From: Chitinophaga lutea
Lineage (GTDB): Bacteria > Bacteroidota > Bacteroidia > Chitinophagales > Chitinophagaceae
Assembly (NCBI RefSeq): GCF_003813775.1
Contig: NZ_RPDH01000001.1
Location: 930,001-994,000, forward strand
Direction of reading: 5' to 3'
DNA length: 64,000 nucleotides
Numbering within the stretch: position 1 is the first letter of the stretch; each line of letters opens with the position of its first letter. The translations under genes and the position numbers were made by a program. Positions 52,841 through 62,060 of this stretch are shown here, one piece after another. The notes below the pieces were generated by a model. It was not told the DNA's origin, did no database searches, and was given only the letters and a program-made list of their open reading frames with translations.

Positions 52841-54730
52841 CTAAAACCCGCACTGCAATTGCAATTGCAAACTATTACTACCGGGCGCATACTGCCAGCG
52901 GCACCATGCGGTGAAGGCCCCACCCAACCGACACTGCACCAACAACTGTGCATTCCATCCCGTACCGGCATACCGGGCCAGCGCATTGTCGCCGGGAAAC
53001 CCCTGACCCGCCAGGTATACCGCTTTTTCCCCGCCCGTTTCGAACCAGGTATACCCGGCGCCCACACGCCATTGCCGCCAGCGCGCTTCAAATTGCTGGT
53101 GCACCAGCCAGGCCGCCGGAGCGGCCTGTACCCGGCACTTCCAGCTGATCGCACGGGCCACGACGGGCATGGTGAACTGGCAACGGAATTGTTGCGCCGG
53201 GATGAGAGAATCAACGGTAGCCGGTTGTTTATACTGGTACCGGATTTGAACGGCGGTGTGCTTATCGGGCTGCCAGCTCAGGGCCGCCAATGCATCGTAC
53301 CCCTGTGTGGGCGCATGGATACGGTACCGCAGCCAGGGAAAGCGGAACACATCCGCATAAGCCGCTATCTGCCAACGGCTGTTAACGCGGATGTGCAATG
53401 CGGCATACAGGCCGGACTCATTGCCTGCCGCCGGCTGTTCACCAAAGGCATTGGCATAAAAGGCCTGGTAGCCCCTTGCTTCATGTCGGAATACGAATCC
53501 TGCATCGACGTTCCGGTGAAGGGCCGCCAGCAGACCCTGCAACACCGCATACTCCCGGTTTTTATTCACCGCCGCCTCACCGAAGAAATGAACGTTCCGC
53601 CAGGTAGCGGCATAGTCGATGCCGGCATTGACGAACGTATGCCCGTCTGCACCGAACAGGCGGTACGGGGCACCGTCCTTAATGAAGGGCTTTGAAAACC
53701 GGTGCGCCAGCACGTTGAGCGCCACATGCCCCTGCGGGAGCAGCCATTTACTGACGGCGCCGGCGGTGTATTGCAGAACGGCGCCGCGCTTGGCCACCTC
53801 GGCCGCATTCCGGTGATAACCGCTGCTGGTAAGGGAGCCGCTACTGTCTGCCATGTCGAGGGAGCGGCGTGACAGGAAAGCGGTCCATTCCAGGCGCCCT
53901 GTTTTGAGGGTGAGGCCCGCTCCCCGGTAATAGTAAAACTCCCCCGCCGATGCATAAGGCCGCAGCACCTCCCCTTCCCGGCGCAGCTGCACGACATTCG
54001 CGCTTTTCCCGAACGACAACCCGTGCCATTGAATGAGGCCCTGCCCCATGTTGACGGTGAAGTCGCCCAGCGCGAGCGCCTTTAATCTCCCTGGCCGCCG
54101 GAGGAACAGGTGCGCGCCATAGTGATCGAATCCTTGCCGTTGAGCGCCCCTGAAAAACTGTTCGCCCGCGTCTTTCTCCATCACCACGCCCCAGCTGAGA
54201 TGCGGTAAAAACTGGTAGCGATATCTTAACATGAGCTTATCGGCGCTGCCGCTGTAATTGTTCTTCATCCTGTCACCATTCCCCAACGGCCGCCCATAAC
54301 GCAGGAGCAACACATGTTTCCCGCGGCGCAGGTAATCTTTCAGATGATACACCGGTTCCAGGTCATTGCCCGCCCGCACATACGGCAGCAGGGTTTGTAT
54401 CAGCGGCAGGTCGAACCCCGGCACCGCCTGCAATTCGTAAAGGCTGATCAGCGGCCCGAGCAGTTGCCGGTAAGCAAGGAACTGTTCAACCTGCATGCCG
54501 CTGAGCAATCCAAGCGCATGCAGCGACGCCGCGTCGGCCGTATTGAGGTTCAGCTGGCGCACGGTGCGCGCCTCCCTTTCCTGGAAAGTTTCATCGTTTT
54601 CCAGCTGCGCATGCTCCTGTTCCGGCAGCTGTTCCAGCTGTTCTTCGTGCTGCGCCTGCAGGGAATGACTGCACAATAGCAAAAAGATCAGCCATTGCAG
54701 CCGGCCATAACTGGTCCTGCCACATTTCAT
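52841..54730 (-). CDS. helix-hairpin-helix protein with probable outer-membrane beta-barrel
   Basis: A 629-residue exported protein. A signal peptide (LIFLLLCSHSLQAQ) is followed by a Glu/Gln-rich stretch and then a ComEA-like helix-hairpin-helix segment (LNLNTADAASLHALG, then YELQAVPGFDLPLIQ, about residues 55-125). The rest (about 140-629) alternates polar and aromatic residues in the manner of a beta-barrel and ends in aromatic Phe (QLQLQCGF). I use ATG 54730; the frame is open to 55555 but the upstream part overlaps the next gene on the same strand. The combination suggests an outer-membrane protein with a periplasmic DNA- or protein-binding head. Function is not known. Confidence 0.8.
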   Translation of the reverse strand: MKCGRTSYGRLQWLIFLLLCSHSLQAQHEEQLEQLPEQEHAQLENDETFQEREARTVRQLNLNTADAASLHALGLLSGMQVEQFLAYRQLLGPLISLYELQAVPGFDLPLIQTLLPYVRAGNDLEPVYHLKDYLRRGKHVLLLRYGRPLGNGDRMKNNYSGSADKLMLRYRYQFLPHLSWGVVMEKDAGEQFFRGAQRQGFDHYGAHLFLRRPGRLKALALGDFTVNMGQGLIQWHGLSFGKSANVVQLRREGEVLRPYASAGEFYYYRGAGLTLKTGRLEWTAFLSRRSLDMADSSGSLTSSGYHRNAAEVAKRGAVLQYTAGAVSKWLLPQGHVALNVLAHRFSKPFIKDGAPYRLFGADGHTFVNAGIDYAATWRNVHFFGEAAVNKNREYAVLQGLLAALHRNVDAGFVFRHEARGYQAFYANAFGEQPAAGNESGLYAALHIRVNSRWQIAAYADVFRFPWLRYRIHAPTQGYDALAALSWQPDKHTAVQIRYQYKQPATVDSLIPAQQFRCQFTMPVVARAISWKCRVQAAPAAWLVHQQFEARWRQWRVGAGYTWFETGGEKAVYLAGQGFPGDNALARYAGTGWNAQLLVQCRLGGAFTAWCRWQYAPGSNSLQLQLQCGF

Positions 54731-54819
54731 CCGGCCAGGTATCAGGTGATCAAACCTTATACTGCCACTTACTATTAGCCGATGTTCCCTTTGTTGTATG
54801 CCCTTCCTTCCCATTCTTC

Positions 54820-55533
54820 CTATTCCCGTCCCCATACCAGCGTCACCCCGGGTGTAATGCCCAACAACAAATGATAACTCCCCGTAACGCCCACCTGCAA
54901 ACGCCCTGCCCTGAATGCCGCACCGGCGAATTGCGTGGGCGGCGCGGCGGAAAACCCGGCCAGCAGCCATAAAGCATCTGCCGGCCGGTAAAGGCACTGT
55001 ACCCGCGTAAACAGCGGCAGCTGCGCTTCTTTCCGCCATTCCCCCTCCAGCCGCAAGCCGGGCGCCGGCAGATAATACACCGATGCCGTGTAGGCGCCGG
55101 ATGCTCCACCCGGCCCGTAACAATGCAGCCCCACCCTTAATTCCTTCGTCAGTTTCCAGACAAGCCCCAGCTCCGCCTCCAGCGCCTGCGCCCGGTAATT
55201 CAGGCACACCGCAGCCCGCAACCGTTCGCCCAGCGGCAGGGCATACCCCAGTCCCGCCAGCTGCTCCCGGTACAAAGGGAAACCGAACTGCCACAACTTG
55301 AACCCCAACACGCCGGCAGACACCGGCATGCCTAACGCCAGCGCGTACACGTTCATTTCCTTCAACAGGAAACGCCGCTCCGTATACAATCCTGCTGCGG
55401 GATGCTGCACATCCGCCATCGCGCCGGGATTCCTGAATACCTGAAATACGCTGGAAAAACTGCCGCCCGCGGGAAACTGCGGCATCTGTATGCATAACAA
55501 CTGCATCAACAGCTGACAAACAATGATCTTCAT
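54820..55533 (-). CDS. hypothetical outer-membrane-type protein
   Basis: A 237-residue protein with a probable signal peptide (about residues 1-22) and amphipathic beta-strand patterning through to LLLGITPGVTLVWGRE. The early block FRNPGAMADVQHPAAGLY recalls the N-terminus of PorV/PorQ-like proteins of the type IX secretion field, but I cannot assign it with confidence. It lies 89 nt upstream of the helix-hairpin-helix gene on the same strand and is probably cotranscribed with it. Confidence 0.65.
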   Translation of the reverse strand: MKIIVCQLLMQLLCIQMPQFPAGGSFSSVFQVFRNPGAMADVQHPAAGLYTERRFLLKEMNVYALALGMPVSAGVLGFKLWQFGFPLYREQLAGLGYALPLGERLRAAVCLNYRAQALEAELGLVWKLTKELRVGLHCYGPGGASGAYTASVYYLPAPGLRLEGEWRKEAQLPLFTRVQCLYRPADALWLLAGFSAAPPTQFAGAAFRAGRLQVGVTGSYHLLLGITPGVTLVWGRE

Positions 55534-55703
55534 ACCTTTTACTGCTGGTTAACAAACATCAGCAAGATAGCAGCAGCCGGTATCTCCGCCAAAAAAAACA
55601 TCTCCGGATTCAGGAGCATCAGCTGCCAAACCCGGAGATATTTTTTATCGTAACCCGCCGTGACGGCGCGGTGCGAAGTGACCCGAAAATCAGGTATATT
55701 GCT

Positions 55704-56336
55704 TTAAAACAACCCGTACAGTTCGGAATCTATTTTAGAAATGATCTCACCGAGATCTTCGTCCTTTTCAGGGAATTTGTTCTTGTCCACATCGATGATC
55801 AGCAAAGGCCCGTCCTTGTATTTCTCGATCCATGAATTGTAAAACTCATTCAGCCGCTTGAGGTAATCCAGCCGGATATTCTCTTCGTACTCGCGCCCCC
55901 GCTTCTGGATCTGCGCCACCAGCGTAGGCACGGACGCCTGCAGGTAAATCAGCAGATCGGGCGGCTTCACCATCGATTTCAGCGTCTCGAAAAAGTTGAA
56001 ATAGTTGTCGAAGTCGCGCTTCGTCATCAGCCCCATTTCATACAGGTTGGGCGCAAAAATGTGCGCGTCCTCGTAAATGGTGCGGTCCTGGATAACGGTT
56101 TCCTTGCCGTGCTGGATATCCACCAGCTGCTTCAGCCTGCTGTGCAGGAAGTACACCTGCAGGTTAAACGACCAGCGGGGCATATCGTCGTAAAAATCGC
56201 TCAGGTAGGGGTTATGCTCCACATCCTCGAACTGGGGCGTCCATTTGTAATGCTTCGCCAGCATTTCGGTCAGCGTGGTTTTGCCTGCGCCGATATTGCC
56301 GGCTATCGCAATGTGCTTGATTTTATTTTTTGCCAT
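55704..56336 (-). CDS. deoxynucleoside kinase
   Basis: A 210-residue deoxynucleoside kinase of the dGK/dAK family, which phosphorylates salvaged deoxynucleosides. The P-loop is GNIGAGKTT (residues 13-21), the substrate motif is QDRTIYEDAHIF and the lid region is RGREYEENIRLDYL. Its stop lies about 150 nt from the preceding gene's start and the trpS stop is 20 nt upstream, so it may share a transcript with trpS. Confidence 0.92.
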   Translation of the reverse strand: MAKNKIKHIAIAGNIGAGKTTLTEMLAKHYKWTPQFEDVEHNPYLSDFYDDMPRWSFNLQVYFLHSRLKQLVDIQHGKETVIQDRTIYEDAHIFAPNLYEMGLMTKRDFDNYFNFFETLKSMVKPPDLLIYLQASVPTLVAQIQKRGREYEENIRLDYLKRLNEFYNSWIEKYKDGPLLIIDVDKNKFPEKDEDLGEIISKIDSELYGLF

Positions 56337-56355
56337 GCATGGGGGAATGAACGAA

Positions 56356-57360
56356 TCAATAATAATTTAAACCCATCAGTTTGCGTGCTTCCTGTAAAGT
56401 CTGTACCGCAGACGCACGGGCCTTCTCGGCGCCTTCCCGCATGATGCGGTTCAGGTAAGCCTGGTCGTGCTCGATGGCTTCCGCCCTTTCGCGGATGGGT
56501 TTAATGAAAGCCGCCATGTCTTCCGCCAGCTGCTTTTTCAGATCGCCGTAACGGATGCCGCAGTTGTTGAAAGCATCGGTGAAATGCTGCACGGTATCGG
56601 GTGTAGACACCAGGCGCATGATGGTAAAGAGGTTGCTGATATAATCCGGCATCACGGAATTGGGTTCCTGCGGGCCGCTGTCTGTTTTGGCTTTTTTGAT
56701 TTTGCTGCGGATGGCGTCGTCGCTGTCGTTGAGGTAAATGGTGGCGTTCTGGTTTTCGCTTTTGCTCATTTTCCCGTTACCGTCGAGGCTCATGATACGG
56801 ATAAGATCGTCGCCGAAATTGAAGGGGACCGGTTCGGGGAACAGCTGCCCGTAGCGGTTGTTGAAACGCTGCGCGAAGTTGCGGCTCATCTCCAGGTGCT
56901 GCTCCTGGTCTTTTCCCACGGGCACTTTATAACCGCGGTGAATGAGGATGTCGGCCGACATGAGCACCGGGTACGTCAGCAAACCGGCATTCACGTTATC
57001 GGGGTTCTGGCGCACCTTGTCTTTGAACGTGGGCACTTTTTCCAGCTCACCTTTATACGCCATCATATTGAGCATGAGATACAGCTCGGCAATTTCAGGC
57101 ACGTCGCTCTGCACATAGAGGGTCACCTTTTCCGGGTCGAGGCCGGAGGCGATATTTTCCGCCAGCACCCGGAACACGTTGCCGCGAAGGGCCTTCGGAT
57201 CGGGGTGGGTGGTAAGGGAATGCCAGTCCGCCACGAAGAAATAACAGTTATACTCCTCCTGCATGCGGATGTAGTTGCGGATGGCCCCAAAATAGTTCCC
57301 GAGGTGCAATATGCCGGTAGAGCGGATGCCGCTCACAACGATTTCTTTTTCCTTTCCCAT
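56356..57360 (-). CDS. trpS: tryptophanyl-tRNA synthetase
   Basis: A 334-residue class I synthetase that charges tRNA-Trp. The HIGH-type motif is STGILHLGNYFGA (about residues 14-26) and the KMSKS loop is GNGKMSKSENQ. Length fits the bacterial enzyme. I use ATG 57360 (MGKEKEIVVSG); an in-frame ATG at 57393 would add 11 residues. It is divergent from gatC. Confidence 0.96.
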   Translation of the reverse strand: MGKEKEIVVSGIRSTGILHLGNYFGAIRNYIRMQEEYNCYFFVADWHSLTTHPDPKALRGNVFRVLAENIASGLDPEKVTLYVQSDVPEIAELYLMLNMMAYKGELEKVPTFKDKVRQNPDNVNAGLLTYPVLMSADILIHRGYKVPVGKDQEQHLEMSRNFAQRFNNRYGQLFPEPVPFNFGDDLIRIMSLDGNGKMSKSENQNATIYLNDSDDAIRSKIKKAKTDSGPQEPNSVMPDYISNLFTIMRLVSTPDTVQHFTDAFNNCGIRYGDLKKQLAEDMAAFIKPIRERAEAIEHDQAYLNRIMREGAEKARASAVQTLQEARKLMGLNYY

Positions 57361-57474
57361 ATCGGGGCGCAATTTAAGAAAATTGGCCGCCATTTATCCC
57401 TAATTTTGCGAACCGGTCACATTTATCGGTGATATCGGTACTATTTATTAGCTTTAATTCGTTAATTTGAACTC

Positions 57475-57765
57475 ATGGAAGTGAATGATGCCCTGATCCG
57501 GCAGCTGGGAACCCTGGCAAGGCTGGAAATCAACCCGGGAGAAAGTGAAGAGATCCGGCAGGACCTCCAAAAAATGATCACCTTTGTGGAGAAACTGGCG
57601 GAACTGGACACGAAAGATGTGAAACCATTGCTGCATATGACTGCTGATACCAACGTGCTCCGCAACGATGAAGTGCTACCCGGTATCAGTCGTGAAGAAG
57701 GCCTTAAAAATGCGCCTGCCCATACTGAGGAGTATTTCAGCGTCCCTAAAGTAATCAAGAAATAA
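57475..57765 (+). CDS. gatC: Asp-tRNA(Asn)/Glu-tRNA(Gln) amidotransferase subunit C
   Basis: A 96-residue GatC, which stabilises GatA in the transamidation route to Gln-tRNA or Asn-tRNA. The family opening (LIRQLGTLARLEINPGE) and the C-terminal segment LRNDEVLPGISREEGLKNAP are conserved. GatA and GatB are not nearby. The next gene starts 3 nt after its stop, so it is cotranscribed with an ABC ATPase. Confidence 0.93.
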   Translation: MEVNDALIRQLGTLARLEINPGESEEIRQDLQKMITFVEKLAELDTKDVKPLLHMTADTNVLRNDEVLPGISREEGLKNAPAHTEEYFSVPKVIKK

Positions 57766-57768
57766 ACT

Positions 57769-58485
57769 ATGGCCCAGTCTTCTGTCATCCATCTGGAACA
57801 AATCAGGAAAAGCTATTTCATCGGGAAAAATGAACTGCCCGTACTGAAAGGCGTATCCCTCGACATTTTCAAGAACGAGTACGTAGCCCTGATGGGCCCG
57901 TCCGGTTCCGGCAAATCCACCCTGATGAACATTCTCGGGGCGCTGGATACGCCTACCAGCGGCAAGTACGTATTGAGCGGGCATGATGTGAGCAGGATGG
58001 AAGACAATGAGCTGGCCCGTATCCGCAACCAGGAAATCGGTTTCGTTTTCCAGCAGTTCAACCTGATGCCCCGCCTTTCCGCCCTCGAAAACGTGGCCGT
58101 ACCGCTGATCTATGCCGGTATCAGCAAACGCGACCGGGAAGAGAAGGCCCGTTTGATGCTGGAGAAAGTAGGCCTCGGCGACCGGTACAAACACAAACCC
58201 AACGAGCTCTCCGGCGGCCAGTGCCAGCGTGTGGCCATCGCCCGCGCCCTGGTGAACGACCCTTCGCTCATCCTCGCCGATGAGCCCACCGGTAACCTCG
58301 ACACGAAAACCTCGATCGAGATCATGGAGATCTTCGGCAAAATCCACGCTTCCGGCAACACCGTGGTGCTGGTAACGCACGAAGAAGACATCGCCGCACA
58401 CGCCCGCCGGATCATCCGCCTGCGCGACGGCCTCATCGAATCCGACAAACTGAACGAAATCAGGGAAGCAGTCAGCACCAACTGA
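57769..58485 (+). CDS. LolD/MacB-type ABC transporter ATP-binding protein
   Basis: A 238-residue ATPase of the LolD/MacB/FtsE branch. Walker A is GPSGSGKST, the signature is [15 protein letters not shown] and Walker B is [12 protein letters not shown]. It probably energises a MacB-like or LolCE-like permease encoded elsewhere, because none is adjacent. It lies 3 nt after gatC and is closed by a strong terminator. Confidence 0.93.
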   Translation: MAQSSVIHLEQIRKSYFIGKNELPVLKGVSLDIFKNEYVALMGPSGSGKSTLMNILGALDTPTSGKYVLSGHDVSRMEDNELARIRNQEIGFVFQQFNLMPRLSALENVAVPLIYAGISKRDREEKARLMLEKVGLGDRYKHKPNELSGGQCQRVAIARALVNDPSLILADEPTGNLDTKTSIEIMEIFGKIHASGNTVVLVTHEEDIAAHARRIIRLRDGLIESDKLNEIREAVSTN

Positions 58486-58506
58486 CCACACCCGTAACAT
58501 ACCCGG

Positions 58507-58534
58507 GGCGGCAGCATGTTCTGCCGCCTTTTTT
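58507..58534 (+). terminator. rho-independent terminator
   Basis: GGCGGCAG and CTGCCGCC form a perfect 8-bp stem around CATGTT, followed by TTTTTT. It lies 21 nt after the ABC ATPase stop and 30 nt before the next start codon. Confidence 0.93.
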
Positions 58535-58563
58535 ATTTCTTTACCTTCGTAAAAACGGCGATT

Positions 58564-59124
58564 ATGGCAATGAAGATATACACCAAAACGGGCGACAAAG
58601 GCAAAACCTCCCTGATCGGCGGCACCAAAGTTGCCAAGAGCCACCTCCGGATCGAAACGTACGGCACGGTAGACGAATTGAATTCCTGGCTGGGGCTGGT
58701 GAACGATTATATGGAAGAAACCGCCGTAAAGACGCTCATCCGCGAGATACAGGACCGCCTCTTTACGGTGGGCGCTTCGCTGGCCACGGACCCGGATAAA
58801 GACACCAAAATGAAAATCCCCGACCTGCATGAGGCCGACGTGCAGGTGCTCGAAAACAGCATCGACCAGATGAATACCGTATTGCCCGAAATGAAATTTT
58901 TTGTGCTGCCCGGCGGCCACAAAGCCGTGTCGCACTGCCACATCGCCCGCTGTGTATGCAGGCGCGCGGAAAGGCTGTGTGTGAACATGCAGGAACAGGA
59001 TATGCACGTGGAACCGCTGGTGCTGCAGTACCTCAACCGGCTGAGCGATTACCTGTTCGTACTGGCGCGGTATGTGGGCCATCAGTTGCAGGCGGAAGAA
59101 ATCCCCTGGCGGCCGCGGGTATAA
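58564..59124 (+). CDS. cob(I)yrinic acid a,c-diamide adenosyltransferase, PduO type
   Basis: A 186-residue PduO-type adenosyltransferase, which transfers adenosyl from ATP to cob(I)alamin. The conserved opening KIYTKTGDKGKTSLIGG, the middle ETYGTVDELNSWLG and the C-terminal ARCVCRRAER are present. A -7-like TACCTTCG lies at 58542-58549, just after the terminator. It ends one base before the stop of the convergent minus-strand gene. Other cobalamin genes are not nearby, so it likely serves salvage. Confidence 0.94.
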   Translation: MAMKIYTKTGDKGKTSLIGGTKVAKSHLRIETYGTVDELNSWLGLVNDYMEETAVKTLIREIQDRLFTVGASLATDPDKDTKMKIPDLHEADVQVLENSIDQMNTVLPEMKFFVLPGGHKAVSHCHIARCVCRRAERLCVNMQEQDMHVEPLVLQYLNRLSDYLFVLARYVGHQLQAEEIPWRPRV

Positions 59125-59823
59125 CTACTTGACTACTTTCGTGATTTCGGTGCTGCCCATCACCTTATTGCCTTCTTTCCCGTAATTCACGGTTTTCACC
59201 ACACCAAAGCCCGGCGCGAACCATTCCGCTGCGTTGAAAGGCATTTCCATGTCTTTTCCCATCATGTTCATTTTGAAACTGGCGGCATAGGTGATTTTGT
59301 AACAGTCCCAGGTACCGGCCGGCGTGGTCACTTTCTCTTTCCCCGTCACCTTGCGGTCTTTCACCGCGTAATCCATCTTCATCTTCATGCCGTTGGCCTC
59401 GGTATCCATGCTGAAATTACCATCGGACAACTTCTGCCCCACAGACAGCGTTCCGGGATAACTGAGGTAGGCAGCGGAGGTTTTGGCTGAACCGGCTCCC
59501 TTGCCGCCCGGCATGGAAGGCATGTTCATTTTCATGTCCACAAAAATGCCGTTGCCGTTGCATTTGAAAGTACCCTGGCCGGATGTGATGGTTTTCCCGT
59601 CTTTCCCCGAAAAAACAGACGTGAAGGAGGAAACCAGGTCTCCCCCTTCTTTTTTGACATCGGCTATCTTAAAATGCTGCTTGCCAATGGAAGCGCCTTC
59701 GCCGTTAAAAACGGTCATTTCCACTTCCGAGTTGGACACCATGTAGTAATAACTCCTGCAATCCTGCGCAGCAACAGCGAGAGCAGTCAGAAAAAACGTG
59801 GCAGTTATCCAGAGACGTTTCAT
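59125..59823 (-). CDS. secreted TapB/DUF3108-like protein, copy 1
   Basis: A 232-residue exported protein with a signal peptide ending AVAAQDC. The body is beta-rich and carries the family block TPAGTWDCYKITYAA and the C-terminal EWFAPGFGVVKTVNYG. The family is widespread in Bacteroidota and of unknown function. It is paralogous to the next gene on the same strand, 49 nt upstream, so an old tandem duplication is likely. It is convergent with the adenosyltransferase, with no gap between the stop codons and no terminator visible. Confidence 0.8.
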   Translation of the reverse strand: MKRLWITATFFLTALAVAAQDCRSYYYMVSNSEVEMTVFNGEGASIGKQHFKIADVKKEGGDLVSSFTSVFSGKDGKTITSGQGTFKCNGNGIFVDMKMNMPSMPGGKGAGSAKTSAAYLSYPGTLSVGQKLSDGNFSMDTEANGMKMKMDYAVKDRKVTGKEKVTTPAGTWDCYKITYAASFKMNMMGKDMEMPFNAAEWFAPGFGVVKTVNYGKEGNKVMGSTEITKVVK

Positions 59824-59872
59824 TGGGGTTCGATTGTGTTATTCAATTTACGCATTTAGACGCAAACGTTGC

Positions 59873-60580
59873 TCATTTTGTCAGTTTGGTGAGCACCTGC
59901 GTGCCGTAGGGTTCTTTGCTTTTGCCTCCCGGCGAAAGATGATGGGTTTTAACAACGCCGAAACCGGGCGCAAACCATTCCCGGCCCCCAAGCTGGGATG
60001 CCGAGCCACCGTCCCCCGGCCCGTCCAGTGAGGAATTGGCGTCATAAGTGATGACACAACAGGTCCAGGTACCGGCAGGGGTAGTGATTTTTTCTTTTCC
60101 AACCACCTTCCTGTTCTTTATCTGGTAGTGCAGCTTCATTTTTTTGCCATTCACGGTCGCTTCCGTGCGCACATAGCCATCCGGCAATTTCGTTCCCACC
60201 GACAACACCGCCGGATACCTGAGATAGCCGCCGGTAGGCATTGCGGCAATCCTGTAGCTGATCAGGGGCATATACACAAAATACTGCTGTACGTCCACCG
60301 AAGCGCCCGTACTATCGCATTTAAAATCAAAACTGCCTTTGGAAACCGTTCTGCCGGTCCTGTCGGTCAGCGTTGCCCGGATATTAGCCATCACTACCCC
60401 CTTGTCATTTTTCACGCTTTCCACCTTATACACAGCTTTCCCATCCGGCAGGCCGCCAATGTTATAAAGAGAAATTTCCGCGGAGGCCTGCGGCGTGCTG
60501 TAAAAATATTTGTTGCAGTCCTGTGCGGCAACGGTCCCTGCCGCCAGCAGACAGGTAAGAGATAACAGGAAACATTTCAT
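59873..60580 (-). CDS. secreted TapB/DUF3108-like protein, copy 2
   Basis: A 235-residue paralogue of the previous gene. It shares the signal peptide end (TVAAQDCNKYFY), TPAGTWTCCVITYDA and EWFAPGFGVVKTHHL. The two proteins differ widely elsewhere, so the duplication is not recent. Two adjacent cysteines replace the single Cys in the conserved block. Function is unknown; surface or periplasmic location is inferred from the signal peptide. Confidence 0.8.
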   Translation of the reverse strand: MKCFLLSLTCLLAAGTVAAQDCNKYFYSTPQASAEISLYNIGGLPDGKAVYKVESVKNDKGVVMANIRATLTDRTGRTVSKGSFDFKCDSTGASVDVQQYFVYMPLISYRIAAMPTGGYLRYPAVLSVGTKLPDGYVRTEATVNGKKMKLHYQIKNRKVVGKEKITTPAGTWTCCVITYDANSSLDGPGDGGSASQLGGREWFAPGFGVVKTHHLSPGGKSKEPYGTQVLTKLTK

Positions 60581-60657
60581 AGATATACGTTTGTAATATG
60601 CAAACTACTCGTAATACCGGATTTGCTACTTGAAATATATCAAACTGTTTATCAACC

Positions 60658-60689
60658 AATTACGACTTCCGCCTTCCGAATTCGTAATT
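60658..60689. repeat. small inverted repeat with ATTACGAATT word
   Basis: AATTACGA and TCGTAATT are perfect 8-bp arms 16 bp apart. The minus strand reads ATTACGAATT, as in the inverted repeat after guaA (9960-10021). It lies just upstream of the tyrS -7 box. Confidence 0.5.
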
Positions 60690-60696
60690 GAATCCG

Positions 60697-60704
60697 TAGG
60701 TTTG
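60697..60704 (+). promoter_or_regulatory. tyrS -7 box (TAGGTTTG)
   Basis: TAGGTTTG matches TANNTTTG exactly and ends 18 nt before the tyrS ATG, which gives a leader of about 12 nt. A -33 TTTG is not obvious. Confidence 0.55.
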
Positions 60705-60722
60705 CAAAAATTTTTCTGATTC

Positions 60723-62006
60723 ATGGATTTGATTAAGGAATTGCGCTGGCGGGGAATGGTGCAGGATATTAAGCCGGGCACGGAGGAACAGTTGCAAAAG
60801 GAAATGACCACGGCTTATATCGGTTTTGACCCTACGGCAGACTCCCTTCACGTGGGCAACCTCGTTCCCATTATGCTGCTGGTGCACCTGCAGAAGGCGG
60901 GGCACAAACCCCTGGCTCTCGTAGGCGGCGCAACCGGTATGGTGGGCGACCCTTCCTTCAAGGCGGAAGAAAGAAAGATGCTCGACGAAGAAACGCTGCT
61001 GCATAACCAGCGCTGCATCAAAGCGCAGCTGGAAAGGTTCCTCGATTTCGACCCCGCCAGACCCAATGCGGCCGAAATGGTGAATAACTACGACTGGTTC
61101 AAGGGCATCACCTTCCTCAGCTTCATCCGCGACGTGGGCAAACACATCACGGTGAACTATATGATGGCGAAGGATTCGGTGAAAAAACGCCTCGAAGGCG
61201 AAAGCGGCATGTCGTTTACCGAGTTCTCCTACCAGATGATCCAGGGTTATGACTTCTACCATCTTTACAATACGAAGAACTGTAAAATGCAGATGGGCGG
61301 CTCCGACCAGTGGGGCAATATCGTAACCGGCACCGAGCTGGTGCGCCGCATCGGCGGCGGGGAAGCCTACGCTTTCACCTGCCCCCTGATCAAAAAGGCG
61401 GACGGTACCAAATTCGGCAAATCGGAGAAAGGCAACATCTGGCTCGACCCGAAAAAGACCACGCCCTACGAGTTTTACCAGTTCTGGCTGAATGCCGGCG
61501 ACGAAGACGCGGTGAACTACATCAAAACCTTCACCTTCCTCGACGAAGCCACCATCAACGCCCTCGTGGAAGAACACCAGCAGGATCCCGGCAAACGCGT
61601 GCTCCAGAAACGGGTGGCTAAAGAAGTGACGAGCTTCATCCACGGCGAACAGGAATATGAGTTCGCCATCACCACCTCCCAGATCCTCTTCGGCAACGCC
61701 TCCGTGGACGTACTGAAATCGCTGTCTGAAGAGCAGCTGCTGAAGGTCATGGCCGGCGTGCCCCAGTTCGAAGTAACCGCCACCGACCTGGCCGCGGGTA
61801 AAGACGTGGTGAGTTTCCTGGCCGATGCGGGCATCTTCCCCAGCAAAGGCGAAGCCCGTAAAACCATCCAGAATGGCGGCGTAAGCATGAACGGCAGCAA
61901 AATCACCGCCATCGACCAGCCGATCAACAACGATGCGCTCATCATCGGGAAAAACATCCTCTTCCAGAAAGGGAAGAAAAACTATATCCTCGTGAAAGTG
62001 GTGTAA
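60723..62006 (+). CDS. tyrS: tyrosyl-tRNA synthetase
   Basis: A 427-residue class I synthetase that charges tRNA-Tyr. The HIGH-type motif is [10 protein letters not shown], the tyrosine-binding block is [13 protein letters not shown] and the KMSKS-type loop is KFGKSEKG. An S4 RNA-binding domain is at the C-terminus ([18 protein letters not shown]). The ATG at 60723 starts [13 protein letters not shown] terminator hairpin follows 19 nt after the stop. Confidence 0.97.
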   Translation: MDLIKELRWRGMVQDIKPGTEEQLQKEMTTAYIGFDPTADSLHVGNLVPIMLLVHLQKAGHKPLALVGGATGMVGDPSFKAEERKMLDEETLLHNQRCIKAQLERFLDFDPARPNAAEMVNNYDWFKGITFLSFIRDVGKHITVNYMMAKDSVKKRLEGESGMSFTEFSYQMIQGYDFYHLYNTKNCKMQMGGSDQWGNIVTGTELVRRIGGGEAYAFTCPLIKKADGTKFGKSEKGNIWLDPKKTTPYEFYQFWLNAGDEDAVNYIKTFTFLDEATINALVEEHQQDPGKRVLQKRVAKEVTSFIHGEQEYEFAITTSQILFGNASVDVLKSLSEEQLLKVMAGVPQFEVTATDLAAGKDVVSFLADAGIFPSKGEARKTIQNGGVSMNGSKITAIDQPINNDALIIGKNILFQKGKKNYILVKVV

Positions 62007-62024
62007 TCCACCCCTCACGGGTCG

Positions 62025-62060
62025 AACGGCGCAGCTTACTCCGGTACTGCGCCGTTTTTT
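62025..62060 (+). terminator. tyrS terminator overlapping the rhodanese gene end
   Basis: AACGGCGCAG and CTGCGCCGTT form a perfect 10-bp stem with a T-run after it. One arm lies in the last codons of the convergent rhodanese gene (reading NGAVPE on the minus strand) and the stop codon of that gene is in the loop. Confidence 0.88.

Noticed and set aside
52841..55555. A 904-codon version of the helix-hairpin-helix gene
   Set aside because: The first 275 codons overlap another gene on the same strand and lack a signal peptide; a good signal peptide begins at 54730.
9960..60689. ATTACGAATT inverted repeats as insertion-sequence ends
   Set aside because: Only two small palindromes with differing centres were seen and there is no transposase gene. 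They are more likely a small palindrome family or terminators.
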